Shown: positions 32,787-42,219, counted from the stretch's first letter. The stretch is DNA of 64,000 nt from an uncultured Rhodospirillaceae bacterium (GCA_943787205.1 CALSLN010000016.1:154763-218762), one strand, 5' to 3'. The notes: generated by a model not told the origin, from the letters alone. Translations and numbers: made by a program.

Positions 32787-33333
32787 ATGCCGAAAAAGAC
32801 CAGTTCAGAAACAAAGAAACCGGCAACCAAGGAAGCACGTAAAACAATGGTATTTTCTACAGGCGACTTCGTCGTTTATCCCGCACACGGCGTCGGCCAA
32901 GTGACCGATGTTGAGAAGCAGGTTATAGGCGGGCAGGAGATCGAGCTGTTTGTGGTTAGCTTTGAGCGCGATCGCATGACGCTACGTGTTCCGGTCGACA
33001 AGGTAGAGAATTCCGGCTTGCGCAAATTATCCACTCGGAAAGTGATGGACCAAGCGTTTGACGACCCTTAAGGGTCGCGCGCGCGTGAAGCGCGCCATGT
33101 GGAGCCGCCGTGCACAAGAGTACGAAGCCAAAATTAATTCCGGCGACCCTGTATCTATTGCTGAAGTCGTCAGAGACTTGCATCGTGGCGAAAGCCAACC
33201 GGAGCAGTCTTATTCTGAGCGCCAAATCTATGAGCAAGCGCTGGAGCGCTTGGCACATGAGATTGCCGCTGTAGAGAAGATTAAGCCAGAGACGGCGACG
33301 GCCAAACTCGAGAAGCTCTTGAGCGCTGCTTAA
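32787..33333 (+). pseudogene. carD: CarD-family transcription regulator, one frameshift
   Basis: CarD binds the RNA polymerase beta subunit and stabilises open complexes. The first part, from the ATG at 32787, has the RNAP-interaction domain (FSTGDFVVYPAHGVGQVTDV, then FERDRMTLRVP) and ends at the TAA at 33069. The second part, in the +1 frame from about 33061, continues with TLKGRARVKRAMWSRRAQE and the DNA-binding helical tail to 33333. Joining the two gives a normal CarD of about 180 residues with exactly one extra base between 33060 and 33069. The join can be made at CCT-TAA-G, which would be a plausible +1 slip site. Other genes just to the right are also frameshifted, so a sequencing error is the simplest reading. 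CarD is important or essential in several bacteria, which argues against true loss. Confidence 0.85.
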
Positions 33334-33360
33334 CAGCGGTTCAATTTCTAAGTCGTATTA

Positions 33361-33395
33361 AACGCCCTGGACGAATGTCTGGGGCGTTTTCTTTT
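33361..33395 (+). terminator. Terminator after carD
   Basis: AACGCCC-TG-GAC with GTC-TG-GGGCGTT forms a stem with one internal mismatch between 33361 and 33387, and TTTTCTTTT follows. It may also act weakly on the leftward M48 peptidase transcript that ends at 33408. Confidence 0.8.
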
Positions 33396-33407
33396 GTCCT
33401 AATAGCT

Positions 33408-34911
33408 TTAGGCCGTAACGACCTTAATTGACGGACCGACTGGCAGTGGTTGATTCGGTGTGAGGTCATTCAACATCCTGAACCAGGCCTCATTTAAAGA
33501 ACCGTAGGGCATCGTCGTGGAGAGTGACCCTGCCGTGTCATCCGGGCTCGCAGGCACAGTAATCAGACGCAGTGTTTTAAGGTCAGATGCCTCTCGTTCA
33601 CTTAACCGTCCAAAGCTGAACATTGTACGGCGGATACCCTCCGCATAAGCCCCCGTGTTCCGTGCCGGAGTTAGGAACATCATTCTAAAGATCTGCGTGC
33701 CGTCCCATTGGAATGCAACGACTCGAAGGTCAGCGACACCTTGTTGTGTGTTGAGCCGCGTTCGTCCTGTCGCTGCTGCAATTCCATTGATCGTTACGTT
33801 TTGCAAATCAGAAAGAGCGACCCCCTGGGTCCATTCCTCTTGTATGTACTGAAGCAGATTACGACTTCTCTGAACTTGCGCTGCATCGAATACAATGGCG
33901 GCGCCATTTCGATCTTCTGCCGTTACCTGACTTGTTCCATTCCGTAAGACAAATCCATCGGGAACTTTGAAACCAAGCTTCAGGCCGGCGTGTAAAAAGT
34001 TTTGTCCTCGCACATAACCTTGATCGGGATCATCGGCGAACACCATGCCGTTGATGGCATCTAAATACCGTTCACCGCCCCCCAGCTTAAGGTCTTCTTT
34101 CGATACGATAGTCTCAGCCGCGTTCTGAGCTTGCCGCACTCTATCGATGGTTCGAGGGTGCGAGGCCATCATGTTTCGTTGGTCGACGACCACCTGGAGC
34201 CAGGCCCTGCAGGCGCGCTTCCAACTGACTATGCTCCCGTAGTGAGGCCAAGAAGGTGGCCATGGCTTCCGGGTCGTAAGACGCCTTGCTCAGATAACGT
34301 ACGGCAAGGGTATCTGACTGTAATTCTTGGCTGCGTGAAAAACCTTGTAAGTAGCCCGCCGCAACGGTTTGGCCCAATTGCATCACTTGTGCGTTCTGGG
34401 TAGCTATCCCTAGAACGGCAAGTCCAAGATTGGCGAGTAAGCCTCGGGTCTGTCGTTGCGCTGTGTGTCGAGCGGTTACGTGCCCAATCTCATGGGCGAG
34501 AACACCGGCCACTTCTGCTTCGTTGCTTGCTACAGCGAGGAGGCCTCGCGTAATGGCTATTTTCCCGCCAGGTAAAGCAGGGCATTTACAATTGGGGTGT
34601 TTAGAACGGTAAATTCCCAAGGGAGGTCTGGAAGTTCCGAGCGTCGGGCAAGATCAAGGACCCAGTCTCGCAACGTAACTCTGCAAGCGAATGCTATCGT
34701 ATGCCCCGCCAAACGCGCGTATCAGGTTTGGGTACTCTGCCTGCCCAAGTTTTATGTCGTCTCCAAGAGAGTAAAACCCTGTAACGCTATCCTGGCCCGT
34801 AGCTGGGTTCGTGCTACAACCGGAAATGCAGCCAAGTCCGGCCATCGCCGATCCCGTCGACAAGAATGACCGTCGACTTAGCGACACAATGTGATCCGTT
34901 TGTCTGCTCAT
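33408..34911 (-). pseudogene. M48-family metallopeptidase, Tat-type lipoprotein, several frameshifts
   Basis: Pieced together, this is a periplasmic M48 Zn-metallopeptidase of about 500 residues, related to BepA-type envelope proteases. The N-terminus from the ATG at 34911 (behind AAGAAGG) carries a twin-arginine motif, SRRSFLS, and a lipobox-like LGCISGC. The first piece reaches VARLGP at 34654. Another frame continues LARRSELPDLPWEF and TVLNTPIVNA. A third holds GGKIAITRG and the zinc motif LAHEIGHVTARH near 34500, with the downstream Glu in SQELQSD. A fourth (34193-33408) holds the rest to IKVVTA. At least three single-base shifts lie near 34675, 34590 and 34205. The pieces remain highly protein-like, so base-call error is possible. 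Confidence 0.82.
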
Positions 34912-34965
34912 ACCCAATAACCTTCTTACGATAGCGTGTGACTTTAGCGTATTATAACGCTTGTT

Positions 34966-35786
34966 ATGACCTCTAGGTTCTATATCCTCGTTATCGCCGC
35001 AATCGCTTTTGGACAGATTGTTTCTGCGAACGCTGCGACTGACGGAGCGCCTCTTGAAGGGCCGATGACGCTTCCCACAATGGGCTCTCATCTAGTCGTA
35101 TCTGTTGTCGACGGTGACACAGTGGTTCTTGATGATGGCCGCGAGGTCAGACTCACAGGAATTCAGGCTCCCAAACTACCGCTCGGCCGGCCCAATTTTC
35201 GGACCTGGCCGCCTCGCGATGGAAGCCAAGCGCGCTATGGAAAACCTCGCTGTTGCTCAAATGTTCGACCTTCGCGTGGATGGCAATGACCGCGATCGAT
35301 ACCGTCGCGTTCTTGCCCATCTTGTGGGGCCTGACGATGCCTGGTTGCAGGGTCGGCTGGTTGAGATGGGATTAGCCCGTGTCTATACGTTCTCTGATAA
35401 TCGTCGCCTGGCTCAAGCGCTATTGCGCTTGGAACAAAAAGCGCGCCAAGCCAGGAAGGGAATTTGGGGCGCTTCCCTACTACGCAATCCGGTCATCCGA
35501 CCCTGGCCGGTTGAGTGAAGATTTTGGAACGTTCCAAGTCGTAGAGGCTAAGGTTCTGAATGTCGCAAAAGTGCGAAATAGGACGTATCTAAATTTCGGC
35601 GACGACTATCGAACCGATTTTACGCTTTCTGTAGATCGTTCGGCGCGGCCACTATTTGATGAGGCCAGCTTGGACCTCGCTTCGCTCGAGGGCAGACGCA
35701 TTCGCGTTAGGGGCTGGATTAAGGACTTCAACGGTCCACTGATAGACATCACCCATCCGGAACAAATAGAGATTCTTCCGCAATAG
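34966..35786 (+). pseudogene. Exported thermonuclease-family (SNase-like) protein, two frameshifts
   Basis: Staphylococcal-nuclease-like exported protein. The first piece has a signal peptide ending in VSANAATD, then HLVVSVVDGDTVVLDDGREVRLTGIQAP with the metal-binding Asp and the first Arg. An extra C near 35212 shifts the frame; the second piece continues LAMEAKRAMENLAV, RDRYRRVLAHL and EMGLARVYTF. An extra base near 35467 shifts it again, and the third piece, from PYYAIRSSDPG to EQIEILPQ, adds about 100 residues (a beta-rich C-terminal domain). Each repair restores a clean frame. It starts 54 bases from the divergent M48 gene. Confidence 0.8.
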
Positions 35787-35820
35787 TTATACCTGTGCGC
35801 AGGCCCACCTATCCGTTTGC

Positions 35821-37275
35821 ATGATTGCTGTTATGGCGTCCGATTTGGCATGGTCTTCCGATAACTTCCCCTTGGTCCAACGGGTCTTTGAGCCACTTGT
35901 CATGCAACAGAACCGCGATCGCCGGAAATCAGGCGACAAATTTAGAGAGATGTCTCAAAGGGGCTACGATCGCCTTATCGATTTGCTGCGGGCAGACGGG
36001 TTGTCGAAGACCTAGTCGAGCAGCTTGTCAGTTTTTCATGTGTTGAAGACCTAATGCGAGACGTGCCGACGCTTGTTCCCGTGCTTTTAGAGCTCGCGTG
36101 GAACGCGCGACAATCGGTTCATTTATCTGAGTATTTCATGGGAGCGGAGTCGGGCACTCTAAGCGAGAGTCGAGATGAACCCGCTTGCACCTGTGGTCGA
36201 TCTTTTAATGCGGTCGTGAACGGACATCTTATCGGGGCCGTTCGCTTGTACTTCACTGGCCTTGAGAAACGTTGGGCGAGAGAAGAGTCGAAAAAAAAGG
36301 GTGGATGCATATCAGGCGAGCAGGGCCAAAAAACGCTACAATCCCTTTGGGCTCGTCGCTGACGTTTGCAGAACACTTTTTAATAAACACCCAGCGTTTC
36401 TACCAAGTGATTTGCGGCTGAGTACCATGGCTATGCGTTATACCCTGCCCTAAAACCCTTTCTTCTGGATCCTGATCAGTTTCAACTGATCCCATACTAC
36501 GCTCTCTTCAGCGCAAAACAGCTTAAGGCAATTGGTTCAAAACTAAGAGGAGTGCATGCACCAGAAAGCCTTTCTGCTGTCGCGGTGTATGACGCGCGAC
36601 AGCTCAAAGAGCTATGCGGCTGTGCGTTAATATTCGCCCGCACGGTCCTTTCGTTCAGTGACACGTCGGCACTCTATGCCAGACCACAAAAGCCAAACTC
36701 AGCCTTGAATGAAGGGGTCGAGCGAGACGAAGTTCTGGCAGGCGAAATTCTGTCTTCTATGGTTGTAGAGCACAGGCGATCCATACCGACCTCCTGAACA
36801 ATCTTGAGTATGCTGAACCTGTTATAAAATCTTGTGCAGCTAGTGAAGGTCATGCGGTGTGGAGGTTGTTTTCTGACAGCATGGCGCTTGATAATATCGC
36901 GTTATGTCCTGAGGAAATCGTTCACGGCATTGGTGCGTTAGCAGGTGCTGTTAACCCTGTCGTTTCTCATGCACTTGAAAGCTTTGATAACCTGTCTCTT
37001 CCGAGAGATTTCTTGCTCCATGCCAAAGACCAGCTTGGTGATCCGGTGGTGCGTGGTTGGATTTCTGACGATACGTGTTTGCCCGTCTGGAAAAGTATGG
37101 CGGTCAAATTCAACAAGGACTTTTCATATAATCGAGACTCTGAAGTTTCGACCTGCAAAATTTTTCAGACCTAAAGAGTGTGTCCGCCGAGCTGTTTCAG
37201 TCGTTCCAGGATATAAGCAGTGGGAAATGGCGTCACGGAGATGAAGCAGGCAGCTTAACCAAGGTGCATGTTTAG
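35821..37275 (+). pseudogene. Unknown protein of about 480 residues, many frameshifts
   Basis: I do not recognise this gene. At least six open pieces in alternating frames follow each other without gaps and can be chained. In order they read: QRVFEPLVMQQNRDRR; EDLVEQLVSF leading to PTLVPVLLELAW; HLIGAVRLYFTGLEKRW; KRYNPFGLVADVCRTLF; KPFLLDPDQFQLIPYYALFS; a long piece, ESLSAVAVYDARQLKEL; then AVWRLFSDSMALDNIAL to DDTCLPVWKSMAVKFNKDF; and last a piece ending WRHGDEAGSLTKVHV at 37275. It appears soluble and mostly helical, without a signal peptide. Its stop overlaps the convergent gene by four bases. The chaining is my inference; exact indel sites are uncertain. Confidence 0.5.
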
Positions 37276-37762
37276 GCGGTCCGGTGCTCATCAATTAAGA
37301 TATATTGATATAGGTCTCCGCCACGATACCAGAGCCATGTGCCGCCCCCGTTTTGCTCCGCCATCAAACATTTGCACCGTCTCAAAGCATTGGACAATCC
37401 GGCATCTCAGAGAAGCCAAATCTAAGATGAAAAGTGGTTTCATCGATTTCCCATAACCTTCCGGCGATGCGACCATTGTCCCATACCATCTGGTTGTTTT
37501 TCTTCATCGTATCCAGCTTCGAAAACCCGATCTTCGGTGCGCCCGTCGGACCACGTGTAATAACTTTCTTGGCGATATGAGAGTGCAGGGTCGTCAAAGA
37601 TACTGAGAACGATACGAAAATCGTATCGGTCATTAATCCAGCCCGCAGGAGAGATGAAAGAATACGTGCCTCGCCATTCAACCTACATTCGAGGCGACCA
37701 ATGGCAAACCTTCCCGTAAAGTCTTCATTGTCTTTCTTCCTGCCTGGCCTCTGTTGTGCCAT
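37272..37762 (-). pseudogene. Unknown small beta-rich protein, frameshifted
   Basis: I cannot name this gene. From the ATG at 37762 the first piece contains DNEDFTGRFAIGRLECRL. A second frame gives RGTYSFISPAGWINDRYDFR, IVLSIFDDPALSYRQESYY and TWSDGRTEDRVFEAGYDEE. The next piece is MVWDNGRIAGRLWEIDETTF, then HLRFGFSEMPD. The last is MAEQNGGGTWLWYRGGDLYQ and ends EHRTA at 37272. The alternation of short aromatic strands suggests a small beta-barrel, perhaps lipocalin-like; that is a guess from pattern only. About three shifts are needed for a chain of about 160 residues. There is no signal peptide. Confidence 0.45.
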
Positions 37763-37803
37763 CCTAGACCTTCGCTCGCCCGCGCGTTAAGACTCTCTGT
37801 GAA

Positions 37804-38362
37804 ATGAAGCTTTCTGATTTCAACACCGAAGAACTCGACGCTGCCATCGCTTGTCTTGATGAGGCATTGGCGTCTCATCCGTCTGCTCAGCAAGCCTTCC
37901 GTCGCATTACCAAAACGAAATTCCAGGCCCGGTCTCCAAATATAGATTTGCACGCAAATCATGATTTGGCGGAGAAAACCGGTCGTTCGTTGGGCATCCC
38001 TTTGCTCGATGCTCGTCCGGAGGATGGGTTTAGTTGGGACGGCGATGCTGTCGCAATACAGACAGAGACGGCCGTTCTCCTTCATGAGTTTGCGCATTGG
38101 CAAATCGCGCCTGAATCCCGCCGCCGACTACCAGATTTCGGTCCTCGGTGCCGGACCCGAAACAGGACATATTGAAGTTGCGAATGCGGCCTGTTGTGTC
38201 AATCAGCAGACCAAAGAACGAGAAGAAAACCTCGCGTCTCTGCTTGGAATTTTGTGGGAGATAGAGATTGAAGGACCAGCGATCATTGCCTTCTGCGAGC
38301 AGAATTGGCTTGAGCTGGCTGATCGTCCGGGCACGGCGTCTCATTTTATATCTGTTTTTTGA
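37804..38362 (+). pseudogene. Putative HEFAH-motif metalloprotein of unknown family, one frameshift
   Basis: The first piece, from ATG 37804, runs through a helical N-terminus (LDAAIACLDEALASHPSAQQ) to AVLLHEFAHWQIAP near residue 95. Its HEFAH is a typical HExxH zinc motif preceded by hydrophobic residues. The frame is lost at about 38142; one extra C in GGTCCTCGG explains it. The second piece continues LGAGPETGHIEVANAACC and EENLASLLGILWEIEIEGPA, then ends at 38362. The restored protein is about 185 residues, cytosolic by appearance. The Glu residues in the second part could supply a third ligand. I do not know a named family. Confidence 0.55.
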
Positions 38363-38446
38363 AGACCTGCAGAGGCGTAAGCTTATCAATCAAAGCGGCC
38401 GTCCCGTTCGGAATCACAATTATAGTGCATAGAGGAAAAGCCCTAA

Positions 38447-38910
38447 ATGAACACACTCCTGAGCGTAACTCTGGCCGGGGGTCTATTTGCCTTAGCGCAG
38501 TTGAGGTGGTTGCCGAGCCACCACAGGTAGAGACGGATTGTGACTCGCCCGTGATCATGCTTGTTCTTGGTCAGACCAAGGCGGCCGATTCTTTGAGCGC
38601 TTACGGTAAGGAGCTCCGTAAGTTGTCGATCTACCCTGAACAGCAGGGGTATTACCGTTTCACACGGCCCACGGAGGTGTTTGAGGGTGAGTGGCCTGAT
38701 AACCAATTTGTGATTGGGGCTCGATTTCCCTGCGTCGAAGCAGCACGCGGGTTCTGGTACTCAGACGACTATCAAGCCGTTAGGCCCCTGCGGGCGGGTG
38801 CTGGAGAAATATCTGTGACCATCCACCCCATTAACGATCCGCCTGAACGCATTAATGGCGCAACACCGAAACGGCTGTTCTCGCAGCAAGATACTCAGGA
38901 CAATCCCTAG
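38447..38910 (+). pseudogene. Exported DUF1330-domain protein, one frameshift
   Basis: DUF1330 proteins are small dimeric alpha-beta barrel proteins of unknown function. The mature part is clear: [60 protein letters not shown], then [15 protein letters not shown], which is the typical family end. The N-terminal frame of that part runs upstream without a sensible start. In a different frame the ATG at 38447 gives [17 protein letters not shown], a signal peptide. The two join with one shift between about 38495 and 38510, giving an exported protein of about 150 residues. Export is unusual for DUF1330, so the join deserves confirmation. Confidence 0.7.
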
Positions 38911-38921
38911 GCCCCACCTCT

Positions 38922-40096
38922 CTAGCCCCAGCGGCCGTTGGGGTAAAACCGTTTGGCTGCATCTTGCATTGTTTCGGGTAGGCCCTTGAGATACTCACCC
39001 GGCGCAAACTTGGCGCTATAGGCGTCAAAAACAGGTCGGTACATTTCCATTTGCCAGTCGGGTAAATGCCGCTGTTCCCTAAATGATGCGAGCTGTAATT
39101 TGGCACGCACGATTTCTTCGTGGCCCCCCCAGGCCTTTGCTAGCGGTATGCCGTTGGGGCCGATAATTTGAGTCACGCCATAGCCGCCCGCGCCGTCAGC
39201 GAAGTAACGGTTTCCTGGGCTAACAGAGTTGGAAACAACCGACGTAAAGTAGCCGTTGTGACGTGATGTTATGAGTGCGTCGTCAGTTGGGTTGGACCCC
39301 GTCGCTTGACGCACACATAACTCGCAACCCTTTAGCGCCATTGAGGCAAACAAGAGCGGGTCATTTTGAACGCCGGTGATGCAGATATTGCCGACCTCTG
39401 TTCTGGCAACTGGGATAACCTCATCCCAACCGTACATCTCTACGTAGCGCGGGTAGGACGTCATATACGGTCGTGGTGATGAGCTCAAAAGCGGGGTTGC
39501 GGCCATGGCCCCCGCTGGCCTTCCAATGCTTGGCGACGATTTCCCCGTTGGGATTCATTAGCACACCGAGCATTAAGACATGACTTGGCCATTCTGGATC
39601 TCGCCCATAACAACCGAACGTTGAGCCAGATGCCGTATTCTCTTGCCTTTGCGGCTAGGACCTCAGTTTTCTTCACCTGGAATCTCAATTGCGACGGATA
39701 GCATTTCTTTCCGGGTCCAGCCCGCGTAGCCAGCGATCGGAAATTCGTGAAAAGACAATAGGTCTGCGGCTCCGGGCCCAAATGCGCATGCTCATCAATG
39801 AGAGTCACCATGCGTTTCAGGTTCGCGGCAATGCCGGGGCGTGGGTTCTTGGGGTCGACCGGTAACACTGGGTGTTGCACACAGGCGTAATCGACATTGT
39901 CTTTGACCAGAGGGACTTGCTCGTAGGTTCCATCTTTGCGGACGGAAACTTCTTCTGTGCCGGGTGCCGCGGCCTGAGCCGGTTTGGATGTCACCATGCC
40001 AGTCAAAGATGCTGCGACGCTTGCGCTTAGAGCACCCCTTCGGGTTACGGTTCTTTCTGAACTCTCTGCGCGTTGCTGATCGGTCTTTTTCCGCAT
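38922..40096 (-). pseudogene. Nitrilase-superfamily hydrolase with Tat signal, several frameshifts
   Basis: Carbon-nitrogen hydrolase, amidase or nitrilase type. From the ATG at 40096 the N-terminus shows a twin-arginine signal (TRRGALSASVAASLTG, then SKPAQAAAPG). Reading across frames gives LLSFHEFPIAGYAGW near 39740 (catalytic Glu), AAKAREYGIWLNV, GRDPEWPSHVLMLG, IVAKHWKA near 39520 (probable catalytic Lys) and VGNICITGVQNDP near 39390 (catalytic Cys). The clean C-terminal piece extends to 38922. About four or five single-base shifts lie between 39780 and 39470; downstream of that it is intact for about 550 bases. All three catalytic residues are present, so the gene was recently, or still is, functional. 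Confidence 0.8.
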
Positions 40097-40165
40097 GGGG
40101 CCACTCCAATGTGTTGAACGAGCGCGTGTTTCCAAAAGGCTGACGGTAGCCCCTGGGTTCGCCCT

Positions 40166-41194
40166 TTAGCTGTCAGGCCTGAGACCCCGTTGCAGGGCTC
40201 TATTTTTCTCCGTGTCGAGATCGCACTGCACGCGAATCCATCCCGGGTTTACGCCAATTCGGTCGTCACCGGGTTGACCCCATCCATAGACAAGATCTGG
40301 GTCCGACTCACCACCATCGTGCACTTTTATGACAAAGGTCCCGCGTTGCATGCCGTAGGACCACCGGTTGCGCATGGACAAGGTCATGGGCCGTTTTTCC
40401 GGATGAGTGAAGCTGAAGGTGCCGCCTTGATCGTGAACGCGGGCATAGTGTTCGGTATACATTGCTGGTTTTCCAGCCTTATAGGGAAAGTCGATCATGC
40501 ATTGAAACCAACGCGCGCGGCGCAACGTGTGCCATTGAAACCCGGCGATCGCTAGAACCTCTTCACCAGTCTCGGTCGAGAGGAAGCGAGACCTGAAGGC
40601 GTAGCTGTCTTCACCCACACGGATTTGGTATTCGGATGAGATTTCCTCTTCACCTTCACTGCTTGTGCACGCGCGATCTTGTATGCTGCCCGTAAGATAG
40701 GCGCCGTCCCTGCGAAGCAACAGATCGCATGCTGTGTTGGTCGTGGTATCGTCCGGCTTTATGCCGTTAAGGATTGAAGGCGTGTCATGTGCGCCCAACC
40801 ACTTTTTCTTGTCATTGAGGAAGTGAATCTTGATGCGAATAGCTTTTTCAATTTCATCCGCGGAGAGCACGTAAAGCCTTTCGCGGAAAACCGATTTGGG
40901 ATCGTCGTTTTGGTATTCCTCGACGTAGAGCACATGCTCCCCAAAGACAGGCAAGCCGACCCGCGAGACTTGCCCATGCACATGAAGATGCGCGCCGGAA
41001 TCATAATCCGATTTACCTGTATCTGCATCAAATTGGACTTGTTCACGATTATTGAAATCCCCGGGCCAGGTCTCCATGAGATATTCGAGCTCTCGCTCAA
41101 GGAGGGTGTAGGGCCGCTCTTGAGCAAAAGCTGATGTCGAACAAAGCAATGCGATTAGAATCCACACTGCGCTTCTGATTTTAGCTATCACCAT
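40166..41194 (-). CDS. Exported CpeT/CpcT-like protein (intact copy)
   Basis: The 342-residue protein starts at the ATG at 41194, six bases after the upstream paralogue, with a signal peptide ending in TSAFAQ. Residues 30-230 match the CpeT/CpcT (chromophore lyase) calycin pattern: LEYLMETWPGDFNNREQV, then HVLYVEEYQNDDPKSVFRER, a Cys in TACDLLLRR, YLTGSIQDRACTS and EYQIRVGEDSYAF. In cyanobacteria this family attaches bilins to phycobiliproteins. Nothing else here suggests phycobilisomes, and the protein is exported. The C-terminal ~110 residues (ARWFQCMIDFPY to GWIRVQCDLDTE) are not part of the family as I know it. The true ligand is unknown. Confidence 0.72.
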   Translation of the reverse strand: MVIAKIRSAVWILIALLCSTSAFAQERPYTLLERELEYLMETWPGDFNNREQVQFDADTGKSDYDSGAHLHVHGQVSRVGLPVFGEHVLYVEEYQNDDPKSVFRERLYVLSADEIEKAIRIKIHFLNDKKKWLGAHDTPSILNGIKPDDTTTNTACDLLLRRDGAYLTGSIQDRACTSSEGEEEISSEYQIRVGEDSYAFRSRFLSTETGEEVLAIAGFQWHTLRRARWFQCMIDFPYKAGKPAMYTEHYARVHDQGGTFSFTHPEKRPMTLSMRNRWSYGMQRGTFVIKVHDGGESDPDLVYGWGQPGDDRIGVNPGWIRVQCDLDTEKNRALQRGLRPDS

Positions 41195-41199
41195 CGGGC

Positions 41200-42219
41200 T
41201 CAAGAGTCCGGCCTCAACCAATTTTGAAATTTGGCCATTTTTTCTGTGTCGAGATCGCACTGAAGGCGAATCCACCCAGGGTTTATACCGATTCTATCTG
41301 ATCCGGGTTGGCCCCACCCATAGACAAGTGTTGGCCCTTTTTCGTCGACATCTTGTACGACGATAACCAGGGTTTCCCGTTGCATACCGTAGGACCAGTT
41401 GTTGCGGAAGGTGAATACCATCTCCCGGCCGTCGCGGTAGGTGAACGAATGCGTTCCGCCCTGGTCATGAATGCGCACGTACTCAACGGTATTGATTGGG
41501 CGCCCTTCATCTTCGTAGGGGAAGTCAATCATGCAACGGAACCACCGTGCTCGTTCCAACTGGTGCCAAGAAAAGTCTGCAACACCCTCGATTTGTTCGT
41601 CGGTCGCGTATGAGAGTATGCGGTCGCGGAACCAGTATCCTGTTTCTGTAACGCGTAGCTGGTAGTCAGAATAGCGTTTGGAGTCGCCCTCTCCGAAAAC
41701 ACACTCTTTTGTTTTCATGCTACCAACTAGGGCATTGACCTCACGTCTCAAAAAGACGTCGCACCCATCTAGGACGGCGGTGTCGTCTCTGGTTAGGCCG
41801 GCCAGTTTGGTAGAGTCGTCGTGGGCGCCCAGATATTTTGTGCCGTCTTTAAAGAAATGCAGCTTTATGCGGACTGCTTTCTCATCTTCATCCGCTGACA
41901 CTTCGTATAAACGCTGTCTAAAAATCGATTAAGGATCGTTGTTCTTGTATTCTTCGACGTAAAGGACGTGTTCTCCAAACGCGGGCAGATCAACGCGACT
42001 AATTTGACCATGGACGCGAAGGTGGCCATCGGTCTCGAGAGATTTCTTTCCAACGTCCGAGTCAAATTGTAGCTGCTCCCGGTTATCGTGATCCCCAGGC
42101 CAGATTTCCATTAGATATTCCAGCTCACGCTCAACCAATGTGTAGGTTCGGTCTTGGGCATCAGCGACCGATGCATAAAGCAGGGCAGCGTTAAAAATCG
42201 AGAGTGCGAGAATCCTCAT
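41200..42219 (-). pseudogene. Exported CpeT/CpcT-like protein, paralogue with internal stop
   Basis: Second copy of the same family, upstream of and adjacent to the intact one. The first part from ATG 42219 has a signal peptide ending in SVADAQ, then LEYLMEIWPGDHDNREQL and HVLYVEEYKNNDP. A TAA at 41929-41931 interrupts it. The same frame continues SIFRQRLYEVSADEDEKAV to the end at 41200, so a single codon is at fault; the intact paralogue has Lys (AAA-type) there. Ignoring the stop, the protein has 339 residues plus the same extra C-terminal domain. It is either a real nonsense mutation or a base error. Confidence 0.75.

Noticed and set aside
34141..34620. Separate small M48 protein
   Set aside because: Its N-terminal residues are out of frame, and the preceding frame carries the expected M48 sequence, so it is one piece of a longer gene.
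33408..40096. Mobile element insertion as the cause of the broken genes
   Set aside because: No transposase, terminal repeats or target duplications are seen; the breaks are one-base shifts.
40166..42219. Evidence for phycobilisomes or phototrophy from the CpeT-like proteins
   Set aside because: No phycobiliprotein, bilin synthesis or photosystem gene is in the window, and the proteins are exported.
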